Part shown: in pieces, positions 9,478 to 17,829 of the stretch | How positions within the stretch are numbered: position 1 is the stretch's first letter | Layout: each line of letters opens with the position of its first letter | Assembly: GCA_948502395.1 (NCBI GenBank) | Contig: CAOPES010000004.1 | Location: 71,590-135,589 of the forward strand | Source: an uncultured Clostridia bacterium | GTDB lineage: Bacteria > Bacillota > Clostridia > TANB77 > CAG-508 | DNA length: 64,000 nt | Reading direction: 5' to 3' | Position numbers and translations under genes: made by a program | Notes under the pieces: generated by a model | Seen by the model: only the letters and a program-made list of their open reading frames with translations | The model's database searches: none | Told to the model about the DNA's origin: nothing

Positions 9478-9924
9478 ATGAAAGTAATACTAAAAGCAGA
9501 CATAAAAGGAGTAGGAAAAAAAGACCAAATAATAAACGCATCAGACGGATACGCAAGAAACTTCTTACTACCAAAAAACCTAGCAGTAGAAGCAAATAAT
9601 GACAACATGACAAAACTAAAATCAAAACAAGACGCAAATGCATATAAAAAATCACAAGAAAAAGAAGAAGCCCAAAAAACAGCAGAAAAGCTATCAAAAA
9701 TTCAACTAAAAATACCAGTAAAAACAGGAGAAAACGGAAAAATATTTGGCGGAGTATCAGCAAAAGAAATTGCAGAACAACTAAAAGCCAACTACAACAT
9801 AGAAGTCGACAAAAAGAAAATAGACTTAAAAGAAACAATAAAAACCCTAGGGATAAGAAATATAACAATCAAACTATATGAAGGGGTTATAGGCCAACTA
9901 AAAATAGATATAATAAGTAAATAA
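9478..9924 (+). CDS. rplI: 50S ribosomal protein L9
   Basis: A 148-aa protein beginning MKVILKADIKGVGKKDQII with the L9 N-terminal rRNA-binding signature (GYARNFLLPKNLAV, residues ~24-37), a long charged connecting helix and the C-terminal domain with GKIFGGVSAKEIAEQL. The length is normal for the family. It is followed after 47 bp by dnaB, the conserved rplI-dnaB order of Firmicutes. Codons end mainly in A, as expected of native genes here. L9 binds the base of the L1 stalk of the large subunit. Confidence 0.97.
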   Translation: MKVILKADIKGVGKKDQIINASDGYARNFLLPKNLAVEANNDNMTKLKSKQDANAYKKSQEKEEAQKTAEKLSKIQLKIPVKTGENGKIFGGVSAKEIAEQLKANYNIEVDKKKIDLKETIKTLGIRNITIKLYEGVIGQLKIDIISK

Positions 9925-9971
9925 ATACCCATTATATATGGCAATGTTTTAAAAATTGAAGGGAGAAAAAA

Positions 9972-11309
9972 ATGGAATTAGGAAAAGTACCACCACACGA
10001 TTTAGAAGCAGAACAAGCAATTATCGGAAGTATGCTAACAGATAAAGATGCTGTTATATCTGCAATAGAAGTACTAAGAGAAGAAGATTTTTATAGACAA
10101 GATAATAAAGCAATATTTGAAGCAATATTCAATTTATATAATAGAGCAGAGCCAATAGACATCATAACAGTAAAATCAGAACTAGAAACAATGGGAAAAT
10201 TCGAGCAAGTAGGGGGATTAGAATACCTAGCAGAATTACCAGAAAAAGTTCCAACAACAGCAAATGCAGCTAAATACATAAAAATAGTTGAAGAAAAATC
10301 AACATTAAGAAGACTAATAAAAACGGCAAATGAAATAATAGAACTAGGATATGACCCACTACAAGATGTAGAAGATATAATGGAAGGTGCAGAAAAAAGA
10401 ATTTTTAACATAATGCAAGAAAAAAATCAAAAAGGATATGCACCTATAAAAGACGTTTTAGTAGAAAGCTTTACAAAGCTAGAAGAACTATATAACAGAA
10501 AACAGCACATTACAGGAGTTCCATCGGGATTTTCAGAGCTAGATTACAGAACTGCTGGTTTTCATGGTTCAGAACTCATACTAATTGCCGCAAGACCTGC
10601 AATGGGAAAAACAGCATTTGCACTTAATATAGCAGTAAATGCAGCAGTAAGAGCAAACACCCCAGTAGCAGTATTCAGCTTAGAGATGTCAAAAGACCAA
10701 TTAGTAAACAGAATAATGTGTAGTGAAGCAATGGTAGACAGCAATAAAGTAAGAACAGGAAAACTAGAAGAAAACGACTGGACAAAACTTGCAGAATCGA
10801 TAGGACCACTATCAGAAGCAAACATATTTATAGACGACACACCAGGAATAAACATAACAGAAATAAGGGCAAAATGCAGAAAACTAAAACTAGAAAAAAA
10901 CATAGGAATGGTAGTAATAGACTACTTACAACTAATACAAGGAAGTAGTAAACGTGCATCAGGAAGTCGTGAACAAGAAATATCAGAAATAAGTAGGTCA
11001 CTAAAAATACTTGCAAAAGAACTAGACGTACCAGTAATAGCATTATCACAGCTATCAAGAGCCGCAGAACAAAGACCAGACCATAGACCAATGCTATCAG
11101 ACCTGAGAGAATCAGGAGCAATAGAACAAGACGCCGACATAGTAATGTTCCTATACAGAGACGACTACTATAACAAAGAAAGCGAGAAAAAAGACATAGC
11201 AGAAGTAATACTTGCAAAACATAGGGGCGGATCAACAGGAACAGTAGAACTACTATGGCTAGGCAGTTACACGAAGTTTGTCAACCTAGAAAGAAGGTAT
11301 GACGACTAA
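9972..11309 (+). CDS. dnaB: replicative DNA helicase DnaB
   Basis: A 445-aa protein. The N-terminal domain (PPHDLEAEQAIIGSML) is the primase-interacting part of DnaB. The RecA-like motor has Walker A ARPAMGKT at 207-214, Walker B around VVIDYLQLI and the DnaB motif QLSRAAEQRP followed by LRESGAIEQDADIV. It unwinds DNA at the fork as a hexamer. A GAAGGGAG site precedes the ATG. A REP-like element begins one base after the stop, so the 3' end of the transcript probably folds there. Confidence 0.97.
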   Translation: MELGKVPPHDLEAEQAIIGSMLTDKDAVISAIEVLREEDFYRQDNKAIFEAIFNLYNRAEPIDIITVKSELETMGKFEQVGGLEYLAELPEKVPTTANAAKYIKIVEEKSTLRRLIKTANEIIELGYDPLQDVEDIMEGAEKRIFNIMQEKNQKGYAPIKDVLVESFTKLEELYNRKQHITGVPSGFSELDYRTAGFHGSELILIAARPAMGKTAFALNIAVNAAVRANTPVAVFSLEMSKDQLVNRIMCSEAMVDSNKVRTGKLEENDWTKLAESIGPLSEANIFIDDTPGINITEIRAKCRKLKLEKNIGMVVIDYLQLIQGSSKRASGSREQEISEISRSLKILAKELDVPVIALSQLSRAAEQRPDHRPMLSDLRESGAIEQDADIVMFLYRDDYYNKESEKKDIAEVILAKHRGGSTGTVELLWLGSYTKFVNLERRYDD

Positions 11310-11310
11310 A

Positions 11311-11371
11311 AATTGCCACTGGGGACGGACCTTTTTGGCAATAAATTGCCATTGGGGACACTCCTTGGACT
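11311..11371. repeat. REP-like element, arm type A
   Basis: One complete unit (ATTGCCA arm, GGGGACGGACC core, TGGCAAT arm) and a second degraded unit ending CCTTGGAC. It lies between dnaB and the RAYT gene. Confidence 0.8.
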
Positions 11372-11477
11372 AGGTATTTTAAATAAAGGGGATAAAAGAA
11401 TGGATACATAATATGTTTTTTGTAGGGAGAAACATAGTAAAGGGGCAAAAATTTATAACAAAAAGGAGAGATTTATT

Positions 11478-12218
11478 ATGAGTAGAACTACAAGAAATAA
11501 TATGAAAGATTCATCTTTTTTTCATATTATCACACAAGGAATTAACAAAGAAAAGATATTTGATACAGATGAGAACAAGGAAAGATATTTAAAATCGATT
11601 TATAAAAACAATGAAGGAATAGACATTATAGCATATTGCATTATGAGTAACCATGCCCATATATTGGTGAAAATAGATAGTATTGATAATATGCAACAAT
11701 GGATGAAAAAGGTAAATACAGGTTATGCTATGTATTACAACAAAAGAAATGATAGAGTTGGATATGTTTTCAGAGACCGCTATAAGTCTCAGGTTATAAG
11801 AAATGAAAAACATTTATATACATGTATAGATTACATTCACGAAAATCCTGTAAAAGCTGGAATTTGCAATAAAAAGGAACATTATGAATTTTCTAGTTAT
11901 ATTTCGAAGTATAATGGAAATCAAAATGAAGTAAAAATGCAAATAGCTCAAATGTTCAATAATATTGAAGAAAATTCCAAAGAAGAGAAATTTGAGTTTA
12001 TAGAAAGTGAAGAAGAGAGTAAAGAAGAAAACTGTCAAAATATCATCAATGATTTTTTAAAAGAAAAAGGAATATATGTTGAACAATTAATTAAGAGAGA
12101 AAAAAATTTAATAGAATTAGTTAAAATTTTAAAATTTGAAAATAATATATCATATAGGATAATGGAAAAAATTTTAGGAATAAGTAGGGAAAAATTGAGA
12201 TTATTAAGTAAATGCTAA
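11478..12218 (+). CDS. REP-associated tyrosine transposase (RAYT, Y1/HUH)
   Basis: A 246-aa protein of the IS200-like Y1 superfamily in its RAYT form. The HUH metal site is in MSNHAHILVKI (residues ~56-66). The segment AMYYNKRNDRVGYVFRDRYKS contains the usual RAYT landmarks with candidate catalytic tyrosines, followed by YIHENPVKAGI. The C-terminus ends in a helix-turn-helix-like segment (YRIMEKILGISREKLRLLS). RAYTs cut single-stranded REP hairpins at a foot motif and are thought to spread them. No IS-like ends flank the gene; instead dozens of REP-like units with a GGGAC core are scattered over the window, one 107 bp upstream. An AAGGAGAG site precedes the ATG. Intact and probably functional. 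Confidence 0.9.
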   Translation: MSRTTRNNMKDSSFFHIITQGINKEKIFDTDENKERYLKSIYKNNEGIDIIAYCIMSNHAHILVKIDSIDNMQQWMKKVNTGYAMYYNKRNDRVGYVFRDRYKSQVIRNEKHLYTCIDYIHENPVKAGICNKKEHYEFSSYISKYNGNQNEVKMQIAQMFNNIEENSKEEKFEFIESEEESKEENCQNIINDFLKEKGIYVEQLIKREKNLIELVKILKFENNISYRIMEKILGISREKLRLLSKC

Positions 12219-12253
12219 GCTCATTGAGTGAGTAATGAAAGGGAAATAAAAAA

Positions 12254-13300
12254 ATGAGACAGGAAAATAGTTTAGAAGAAAAAGTTTTAAAAACTATACA
12301 AAAATCTAATTTAATAGAAGAAGGGGATAAGATAGTTCTAGGAGTATCAGGTGGCCCAGACTCAATGTGTATGCTAAATGCACTAATTAATATATATAGA
12401 AATTGCCAAAAAGGACCGTCCCTAGTGGCAAAAAATTGCCAAAAAGGTCCGTCCCCAGTGGCAATAATAGTTGCCCATATAAATCATATGATTAGAGAAG
12501 AGGCGGCAGATGATGAGAACTATGTCAGGGCGTTTTGTGCTGAAAAAAATATAGATTTTTATTCAAAGAGTATAGATATTCAAAAAATTGCCAATAATAG
12601 TAAAATAGGAGTAGAAGAAGCAGGTAGAAATGCAAGATATGAGTTTTTTGAAGAGATTCTAAGGCAGACTGGTGCTAATAAAATAGCAATAGCGCACAAT
12701 AGGAATGATAAAGTTGAGACTATGATTATGAATGCAATGCGTGGGTCGGGTATTTCAGGGTTAAAGGGGATTGAGACTAAAAGGGGCAAGTATATTAGAC
12801 CTTTAATTGATTGTGAAAGAAGTGAAATCGAAGAGTATTGTGATCGATATAAGCTTAATCCAAGGATTGACAAGACTAATTTTGAAAATGATTATACTAG
12901 AAATAAGATAAGAAATATAGTTATTCCATATATCAAAAAAGAATTTAATCCAAATATAATTGAGACATTAAATAGGTTATCAGAACTTGTTTTTGAAGAA
13001 GAAGATTATATAGATAGGCAAGTGGAAAAAGCTTACGGCGATTTGGTTTTGGAAGAAGATAGTAATCAAATTGTACTAGATTTGAAAAAATTTAATTGTC
13101 AAGAAAAAGTCATAAAATCAAGACTTGTGTTATATAATATAACAAGGCTTTTTGGCACTTCAAAGGGAATTGAGAAAATACATATAGAAGATATCATAAA
13201 ACTTTGTGGAAATAACGTAGGAAATAAATATTTAACTCCAAATAAAAAAATAAAAGTGCTAGTAAAAAATCATAAAATTTATTTTACAAAGCAAATATAA
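12254..13300 (+). CDS. tilS: tRNA(Ile)-lysidine synthase, with REP-encoded insert
   Basis: A 348-aa protein. The PP-loop SGGPDS lies at residues 32-37, followed by VAHINHMIR and the IAIAHNRNDKVETM segment typical of TilS. The enzyme converts C34 of tRNA-Ile2 (anticodon CAU) to lysidine with ATP and lysine. Between the PP-loop helix and IIVAHINH there is an extra segment, residues ~50-70, made of two 11-residue repeats (NCQKGPSLVAK, NCQKGPSPVAI). These are translations of two 33-bp REP-like units (12401-12465) inserted in frame. The site is normally a surface loop of variable length, so the enzyme may still work. The gene is adjacent to ftsH, a common Firmicutes arrangement. Confidence 0.93.
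   Translation: MRQENSLEEKVLKTIQKSNLIEEGDKIVLGVSGGPDSMCMLNALINIYRNCQKGPSLVAKNCQKGPSPVAIIVAHINHMIREEAADDENYVRAFCAEKNIDFYSKSIDIQKIANNSKIGVEEAGRNARYEFFEEILRQTGANKIAIAHNRNDKVETMIMNAMRGSGISGLKGIETKRGKYIRPLIDCERSEIEEYCDRYKLNPRIDKTNFENDYTRNKIRNIVIPYIKKEFNPNIIETLNRLSELVFEEEDYIDRQVEKAYGDLVLEEDSNQIVLDLKKFNCQEKVIKSRLVLYNITRLFGTSKGIEKIHIEDIIKLCGNNVGNKYLTPNKKIKVLVKNHKIYFTKQI
12401..12465. repeat. REP-like element inside tilS, arm type A, two units
   Basis: Two 33-bp units, each TTGCCA + GGACCGTCCC-type core + TGGCAA, in frame within tilS. The unit length of 33 is a multiple of three, so the frame is kept. Confidence 0.9.
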
Positions 13301-13438
13301 GTAGCCGTAGCAAGTGCTGTCAGGACACGCATTTGTCACAAAAAAGACACATAAAAATTGTTTACAAACTGAAACTTATGTGTTATAAATTCAAATGAAA
13401 ATGAAAGAAAGCAAAAGAAAACATAAGGAGGAATTGTT

Positions 13439-15250
13439 TTGAAAAATGGAATTAAAACATTAGCAATGTGGCTAATAATAGGAGTTATATTTTTAGTGTT
13501 ATTGACAACAATAGTTGAAAATAGCGATTCAAAGTTGAAGTATTCAGAATTAGTTTCAGAAATAAATGCGTCAAATATAGAAGCAATACAAGTTGAAGCA
13601 AATGGGAAAACTGCAACAGTAACATTAAAAGATGATAAAATAAAGAAAGAAGTTAATATACCAAATATTGAAAGCTTTATGGCATATACAGAAGACTACC
13701 TAAAAGAAGGAGCCTTCACATTAGAAGAAAAATCAGAATCAATATTTGTAACAGTAATTAGTTTATTAACACCATTTGGATTATTAATAATATTCTTCAT
13801 ATTCTGGTTCTTTATGATGGGTGGAGTAGCAGGAAATGGCGCACCAGGTGGAAAAAATGTGGCATTTGGAAAAAGTAAAGCAAGAATGATGACACCAGCA
13901 GAAAAGAATAGGATTACATTTGAAGATGTTGCAGGTGTAGATGAAGAAAAAGAAGAATTAGAAGAAATTGTACAATTCTTAAAAAATCCAAAGAAATTTA
14001 CAGATATGGGAGCAAGAATACCAAAAGGAGTATTACTTGTAGGACAACCAGGAACAGGTAAAACACTACTTGCAAAAGCAGTAGCAGGAGAAGCAGGAGT
14101 ACCATTCTTTATAATAAGTGGATCTGATTTCGTAGAAATGTTCGTAGGTGTCGGAGCTTCAAGAGTTAGAGACTTATTTGACCAAGCTAAGAAAAATGCG
14201 CCATGTATCATATTCATAGACGAAATTGACGCAGTAGGACGTCAAAGGGGTGCAGGACTTGGCGGTGGACATGATGAAAGAGAACAAACATTAAATCAAT
14301 TATTAGTAGAAATGGATGGTTTTGCAGAAAACGAAGGAGTTATCGTGTTAGCTGCAACAAACAGACCAGACGTATTAGATAAAGCATTATTAAGAGCAGG
14401 AAGATTTGACAGACAAATAGTAGTAGGATTACCAGATGTAAAAGCAAGAGAGCAAATCTTAGAAGTTCATTCAAGAAAGAAAAGATTTGCAGATGATGTT
14501 GACCTAAAAGTAATAGCAAAAAACACATCAGGATTTGCAGGAGCAGACCTTGAAAATGTGCTAAACGAAGCAGCACTTTTAGCAGCAAGAAGAAATATGA
14601 ATGAAATTGGAATGAAAGAAATAGAAGATGCCATGGTAAAAGTAACTATGGGACCAGAAAAGAAAACAAGAGTAAGAAGCGAAAAAGAAAACAGACTAGT
14701 AGCATACCACGAAGCAGGTCATGCAGTAGTAAGCCACTACTTAGAAACACAAGACCCAGTACATCAAATATCAATAGTACCAAGGGGAATGGCCGGTGGA
14801 TACACAATGTATAGACCAACAGAAGATAAATCATTTATGTCAAAAACAGAAATGGAAGAAAATATAGTATCATTATTAGGCGGAAGGGTTGCAGAAGCAC
14901 TAATATTAAACGATATTTCAACAGGAGCAAGCAACGACATTGAAAGAGCAACAAAAATAGCTAGAAGTATGGTAACAAAATACGGAATGAGCGAAAGAAT
15001 TGGAGCATTAATGCTAGGTTCAGCCAATGAAGAAGTATTTATCGGAAGGGACTTTGCTCAAACTAAGGAATACTCAGAAGAAACAGCAGCCATAATTGAT
15101 GAAGAAACAAAGAGAATAGTTGATACAGGCTATAACAGAGCAAAACAAATATTATCAGACAATATCGAAAAACTACACCAAGTAGCAGGCATATTGCTTG
15201 AAAAAGAAAAAATCGAAGCAGACGAATTTGAAGCGATTTTTGGAAATTAA
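13439..15250 (+). CDS. ftsH: ATP-dependent zinc metalloprotease FtsH
   Basis: A 603-aa protein starting with TTG, placed 7 bp after AAGGAGG. There are two membrane helices (residues ~8-25 and ~104-128) enclosing a short extracytoplasmic domain, then the AAA module with Walker A GQPGTGKT (202-209), Walker B IFIDEIDA and the SRH, and then the zinc site HEAGH (424-428). It degrades membrane and short-lived regulatory proteins at the inner membrane. In Firmicutes it influences sporulation entry, consistent with the sporulation genes elsewhere in the window. Likely promoter hexamers TTGTTT-17-TGTTAT or TTTACA-17-TATAAA lie upstream. Confidence 0.97.
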   Translation: MKNGIKTLAMWLIIGVIFLVLLTTIVENSDSKLKYSELVSEINASNIEAIQVEANGKTATVTLKDDKIKKEVNIPNIESFMAYTEDYLKEGAFTLEEKSESIFVTVISLLTPFGLLIIFFIFWFFMMGGVAGNGAPGGKNVAFGKSKARMMTPAEKNRITFEDVAGVDEEKEELEEIVQFLKNPKKFTDMGARIPKGVLLVGQPGTGKTLLAKAVAGEAGVPFFIISGSDFVEMFVGVGASRVRDLFDQAKKNAPCIIFIDEIDAVGRQRGAGLGGGHDEREQTLNQLLVEMDGFAENEGVIVLAATNRPDVLDKALLRAGRFDRQIVVGLPDVKAREQILEVHSRKKRFADDVDLKVIAKNTSGFAGADLENVLNEAALLAARRNMNEIGMKEIEDAMVKVTMGPEKKTRVRSEKENRLVAYHEAGHAVVSHYLETQDPVHQISIVPRGMAGGYTMYRPTEDKSFMSKTEMEENIVSLLGGRVAEALILNDISTGASNDIERATKIARSMVTKYGMSERIGALMLGSANEEVFIGRDFAQTKEYSEETAAIIDEETKRIVDTGYNRAKQILSDNIEKLHQVAGILLEKEKIEADEFEAIFGN

Positions 15251-15257
15251 AAATTTT

Positions 15258-15377
15258 GGGTGTTTTTAGGGACAGACCTTAAAAACACCTTTTTGTTTTT
15301 TTGTTCTGTCCCCAAACGTCTATGGGATTTTTTTTGGGGGACAGGGCAAAAAAGTTTAGACTTTTAACCCTGTCCTA
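15258..15377. repeat. REP-like element, arm types B and D
   Basis: Type B: GGTGTTTTTA + GGGACAGACC + TTAAAAACACC at 15259-15289. Then a half-site (TTCTGTCCCC) and a type D hairpin with GGGGGACAGGGC (15336-15347) and CCTGTCCT (15369-15376). It probably also terminates ftsH transcription. Confidence 0.7.
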
Positions 15378-15406
15378 TTGATATTCTTGTCTTTTTGATA
15401 TAAAAT
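15378..15406 (+). promoter_or_regulatory. promoter of J-domain gene
   Basis: TTGATA, 17-bp spacer, TAAAAT. The -35 element abuts the end of the REP-like hairpin. Confidence 0.5.
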
Positions 15407-15447
15407 AAAAGCGTAAACAAAAGAGATATTAAAATAAGGGGTAAAAA

Positions 15448-16008
15448 ATGAAAAATTATTATGAAATATTAGAAGTAAGCCCAAAAGCTTCAAATGAAAT
15501 AATCGAAAATTCATATAAACTATTACAAAATAAATATCAGCCAAATCAATATATTGGTGAAGAAAGAGCAGAAGCAGAAAGCAAACTAAGAGACATAAGC
15601 GAAGCATACAAAATATTGACAGATAGCTTTTTAAGAGAGCAATACAATGCAGAATTAGAAAGAGAACAAGCAAACAATAAAAAAAGATATGCACAATCAG
15701 AAGTTGAAAGGCCAAAAAAGCAACGTGAAGTAAGACAAAAAGCAAGACGACAAGTAAAACAAAATGTAATACAGGAAGAAGTACAAGAAGAACAACAAAT
15801 GCCAGCGGTTGGTAGCTTTGGAGCTATTGTTAATATAGTAAAAAGTCTTTTTAGAAGAAGAGATAGAGAAAAATTTGATATTAGAAATATAAAACGTGAA
15901 GATTACATTGCAGCAGGATTAACAGCAGTTATCATTATAACATTAGGAGTTATACTATGGTTTATACCTGCAACACAAGGATTTATAAGAAGTTTAGTAC
16001 CATTTTAA
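15448..16008 (+). CDS. membrane-anchored J-domain-like protein
   Basis: A 186-aa protein. Residues 3-65 match the DnaJ J-domain layout (YYEILEVSPKASNEIIENSYKLL ... RDISEAYKILTDSFLREQYN, written here in pieces), but the invariant HPD tripeptide between helices II and III is replaced by QPN in NKYQPNQY. Without HPD it should not stimulate DnaK ATPase in the normal way. A basic Lys/Arg/Gln-rich linker follows, and the C-terminus has one membrane helix (AAGLTAVIIITLGVILWFI). Start supported by AAGGGG. Function unknown; possibly a DnaK decoy or scaffold. Confidence 0.75.
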   Translation: MKNYYEILEVSPKASNEIIENSYKLLQNKYQPNQYIGEERAEAESKLRDISEAYKILTDSFLREQYNAELEREQANNKKRYAQSEVERPKKQREVRQKARRQVKQNVIQEEVQEEQQMPAVGSFGAIVNIVKSLFRRRDREKFDIRNIKREDYIAAGLTAVIIITLGVILWFIPATQGFIRSLVPF

Positions 16009-16017
16009 AATTTACTA

Positions 16018-16047
16018 TTGACAAGTTATGCCAAGTTAATGTATAAT
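16018..16047 (+). promoter_or_regulatory. promoter of rpsU
   Basis: TTGACA, 18-bp spacer, TATAAT; leader of about 55 nt with a small hairpin (CATAC/GTATG). Confidence 0.6.
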
Positions 16048-16109
16048 ATACACTGTTATAAGGGTAATCCCACATACATATTTGTATGAGCCGGAAGGAG
16101 GGGAATAAA

Positions 16110-16283
16110 ATGTCAGAAATAAAAGTTAATAATGGTAATATAGAAGATGCTTTAAAAAGATTTAAAAGACAATGTGCAAGAAACGGAGTTCTACAAGAAG
16201 TTCGTAAAAGAGAGCATTATGAAAAACCTAGTGTAAGGAGAAAGAAAAAATCAGAAGCAGCAAGAAAAAGAAAATTTAACTAG
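16110..16283 (+). CDS. rpsU: 30S ribosomal protein S21
   Basis: A 57-aa protein, MSEIKVNNGNIEDALKRFKR onward, with the basic tail RRKKKSEAARKRKFN. The ATG at 16110 is chosen because AAGGAGGGG precedes it by 6-7 bp; an in-frame ATG at 16086 has no ribosome site and adds eight non-conserved residues. It has its own promoter and terminator. Confidence 0.95.
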   Translation: MSEIKVNNGNIEDALKRFKRQCARNGVLQEVRKREHYEKPSVRRKKKSEAARKRKFN

Positions 16284-16293
16284 AAAAACAAAT

Positions 16294-16343
16294 AAATTGG
16301 AAGTAAAAGGGGGAGAAGTACGCCACCTAGACTTCCAATTTTT
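16294..16343 (+). terminator. terminator of rpsU
   Basis: Stem AAATTGGAAGT / ACTTCCAATTT with a large loop and T-run. Confidence 0.7.
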
Positions 16344-16360
16344 ATGTCTAAAATCATCAA

Positions 16361-16446
16361 GGAGTGTCCCCTTTGGCAAAAAATTGCCAACAGGGACGGA
16401 GCTAAATGGCAATAAATTGCCAAAAAGGACCGTCCCCAATGGCAAT
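16361..16446. repeat. REP-like element, arm type A, three units
   Basis: Partial unit (GTGTCCCCTTTGGCA) then two units with TTGCCA/TGGCAA arms in opposite orientations. It lies in the leader of yfmF and keeps a false in-frame extension open. Confidence 0.85.
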
Positions 16447-16506
16447 TTGGTTGGCATAAAATTGATAAAATTGGAAATACTATGGAAAAGAGAAGGAGGA
16501 GAGAAA

Positions 16507-17775
16507 ATGCAATACAATGAGCAAGAGTTAAAAAAGGGAATAAAATTGCATACAATTAAAACAGATAAGTTTAAAACGAATTTGATAGCTGTGTTTTTAA
16601 CAACAAAGTTAAATAGAGAGAATGTGACTAAAAATGCACTGATATCAACATTATTGAGACGTGGAAGTAAAACTATGGATACACAAGAAGCGATAAGTAA
16701 GCAAATGGAAGAGATGTATGGTGCGAGTTTTGATTGTGGACTAGATAAAACAGGAGATAATCAAGTTATCAAATTTTATATTGAGACTATAAACGATAAC
16801 TTTATTCCACAACAAGGGGAAGAGTTGTTGAAAACTAGTATCGAAAATATACTTGAAATAGCGTTTAATCCATATACAGAGAATGGTGGATTTAAACAAG
16901 AGTATCTTGATCAAGAAATGAATAATATAAAGCAGAGAATTGATGGCAAGATAGATAATAAGGCGAGGTTTGCTGTTGATAGGTGTATTGAAGAGATGTA
17001 TAAGGACAAGCCATTTGGATTGTTTAAATTTGGATATAAAGAGGATTTGGAGCAAATAAATGCAGTAGACCTATATAATTACTATAAACAATTAATAAAT
17101 ACCTGTAAAATTGATATATTCGTTTCTGGGATTATAGATGATAATACTAAAACTATAATAGAGCAAAATGAGAATATTCAGAATTTACAAGAAAGAGAGC
17201 CTGATTATATTGTGCCTAAAATTGAAGCGAAAGAGCCTAAACAAGAAGATGTTATAACAGAGTCGATGGATGTAACGCAAGGGAAGCTAATTCTAGGGCT
17301 AGATGTTGAGTTAGATGATGATGAACAAAAATATACAACACTTATTTATAATAGTTTATTAGGTGGAGATGCTAATTCTAAAATGTTCCAAAATGTTAGA
17401 GAAAAAGCGCATTTGGCATATGTTGCAAGTTCAAGTTATTTAAGGTATAAAAATAATATATTTGTAAATTGCGGAATAGAAATTTCGAATTATGAAAAAG
17501 CATTAGAATTAATCAGACAGCAAATTGAAGATATGAAAAAAGGTGATTTTACAGATGAAGAGCTAGAAAACAGCAAACAAGGAGTTATAGCAAGTATAAA
17601 TACAATATATGATGAGCAAGATACACAAATAATGTATTATTTTGGGCAAGAGCTAACAAAAGCAAAAACTACATTAAAGCAATATAGTGAGAAAGTTCAA
17701 AATGTGACAAGACAGGGAGTTGTAGATATTGCAAATAAAGTAAATGTAAACACAATTTATTTTTTAAGAGACTAA
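16507..17775 (+). CDS. yfmF: M16 peptidase-like, YfmF type (inactive partner)
   Basis: Start ATG at 16507, 7 bp after GGAGGAG; upstream in-frame codons are translated REP sequence and should be ignored. The 422-aa protein has the M16 (pitrilysin) fold with no HxxEH zinc site at the expected N-terminal position (LISTLLRRGSKTMDTQEA). The C-terminal half carries the usual M16 region (LGLDVELDDDEQKYTTLIYNSLLGG, in two stretches). In Firmicutes this type is paired with an active M16 protein and has been linked to the 5-aminopentanol modification of EF-P (B. subtilis YmfF/YmfH). It lies 54 bp before the HxxEH-bearing partner, in one operon. Confidence 0.85.
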   Translation: MQYNEQELKKGIKLHTIKTDKFKTNLIAVFLTTKLNRENVTKNALISTLLRRGSKTMDTQEAISKQMEEMYGASFDCGLDKTGDNQVIKFYIETINDNFIPQQGEELLKTSIENILEIAFNPYTENGGFKQEYLDQEMNNIKQRIDGKIDNKARFAVDRCIEEMYKDKPFGLFKFGYKEDLEQINAVDLYNYYKQLINTCKIDIFVSGIIDDNTKTIIEQNENIQNLQEREPDYIVPKIEAKEPKQEDVITESMDVTQGKLILGLDVELDDDEQKYTTLIYNSLLGGDANSKMFQNVREKAHLAYVASSSYLRYKNNIFVNCGIEISNYEKALELIRQQIEDMKKGDFTDEELENSKQGVIASINTIYDEQDTQIMYYFGQELTKAKTTLKQYSEKVQNVTRQGVVDIANKVNVNTIYFLRD

Positions 17776-17789
17776 AAGAAAGGAGAGAT

Positions 17790-17820
17790 TATAGCGGTAA
17801 ATTAAAGTAAAACTGCTATA
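17790..17820 (+). promoter_or_regulatory. hairpin between ribosome site and start of yfmH
   Basis: TATAGCGGT (17790-17798) pairs with ACTGCTATA (17812-17820) with one mismatch. Folding shortens the SD-AUG distance from ~43 to ~13 nt. Confidence 0.45.
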
Positions 17821-17829
17821 CAGAAAAAT

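Noticed and set aside
9353..9868. Leu/Phe-rich minus-strand frames opposite core genes
   Set aside because: They are shadows created by A-rich codons of the real genes; no ribosome sites or conserved features.
11478..12218. RAYT gene as a complete IS200 insertion sequence
   Set aside because: No subterminal hairpin pair flanks it as a unit and the protein has the RAYT length and C-terminal helix-turn-helix, not the ~150-aa IS200 form.
16297..16506. Longer starts of yfmF, dapB, ddh, the PLP enzyme and spoIVFB
   Set aside because: In each case the extra codons are translated REP-like sequence and a proper ribosome site precedes the internal ATG.
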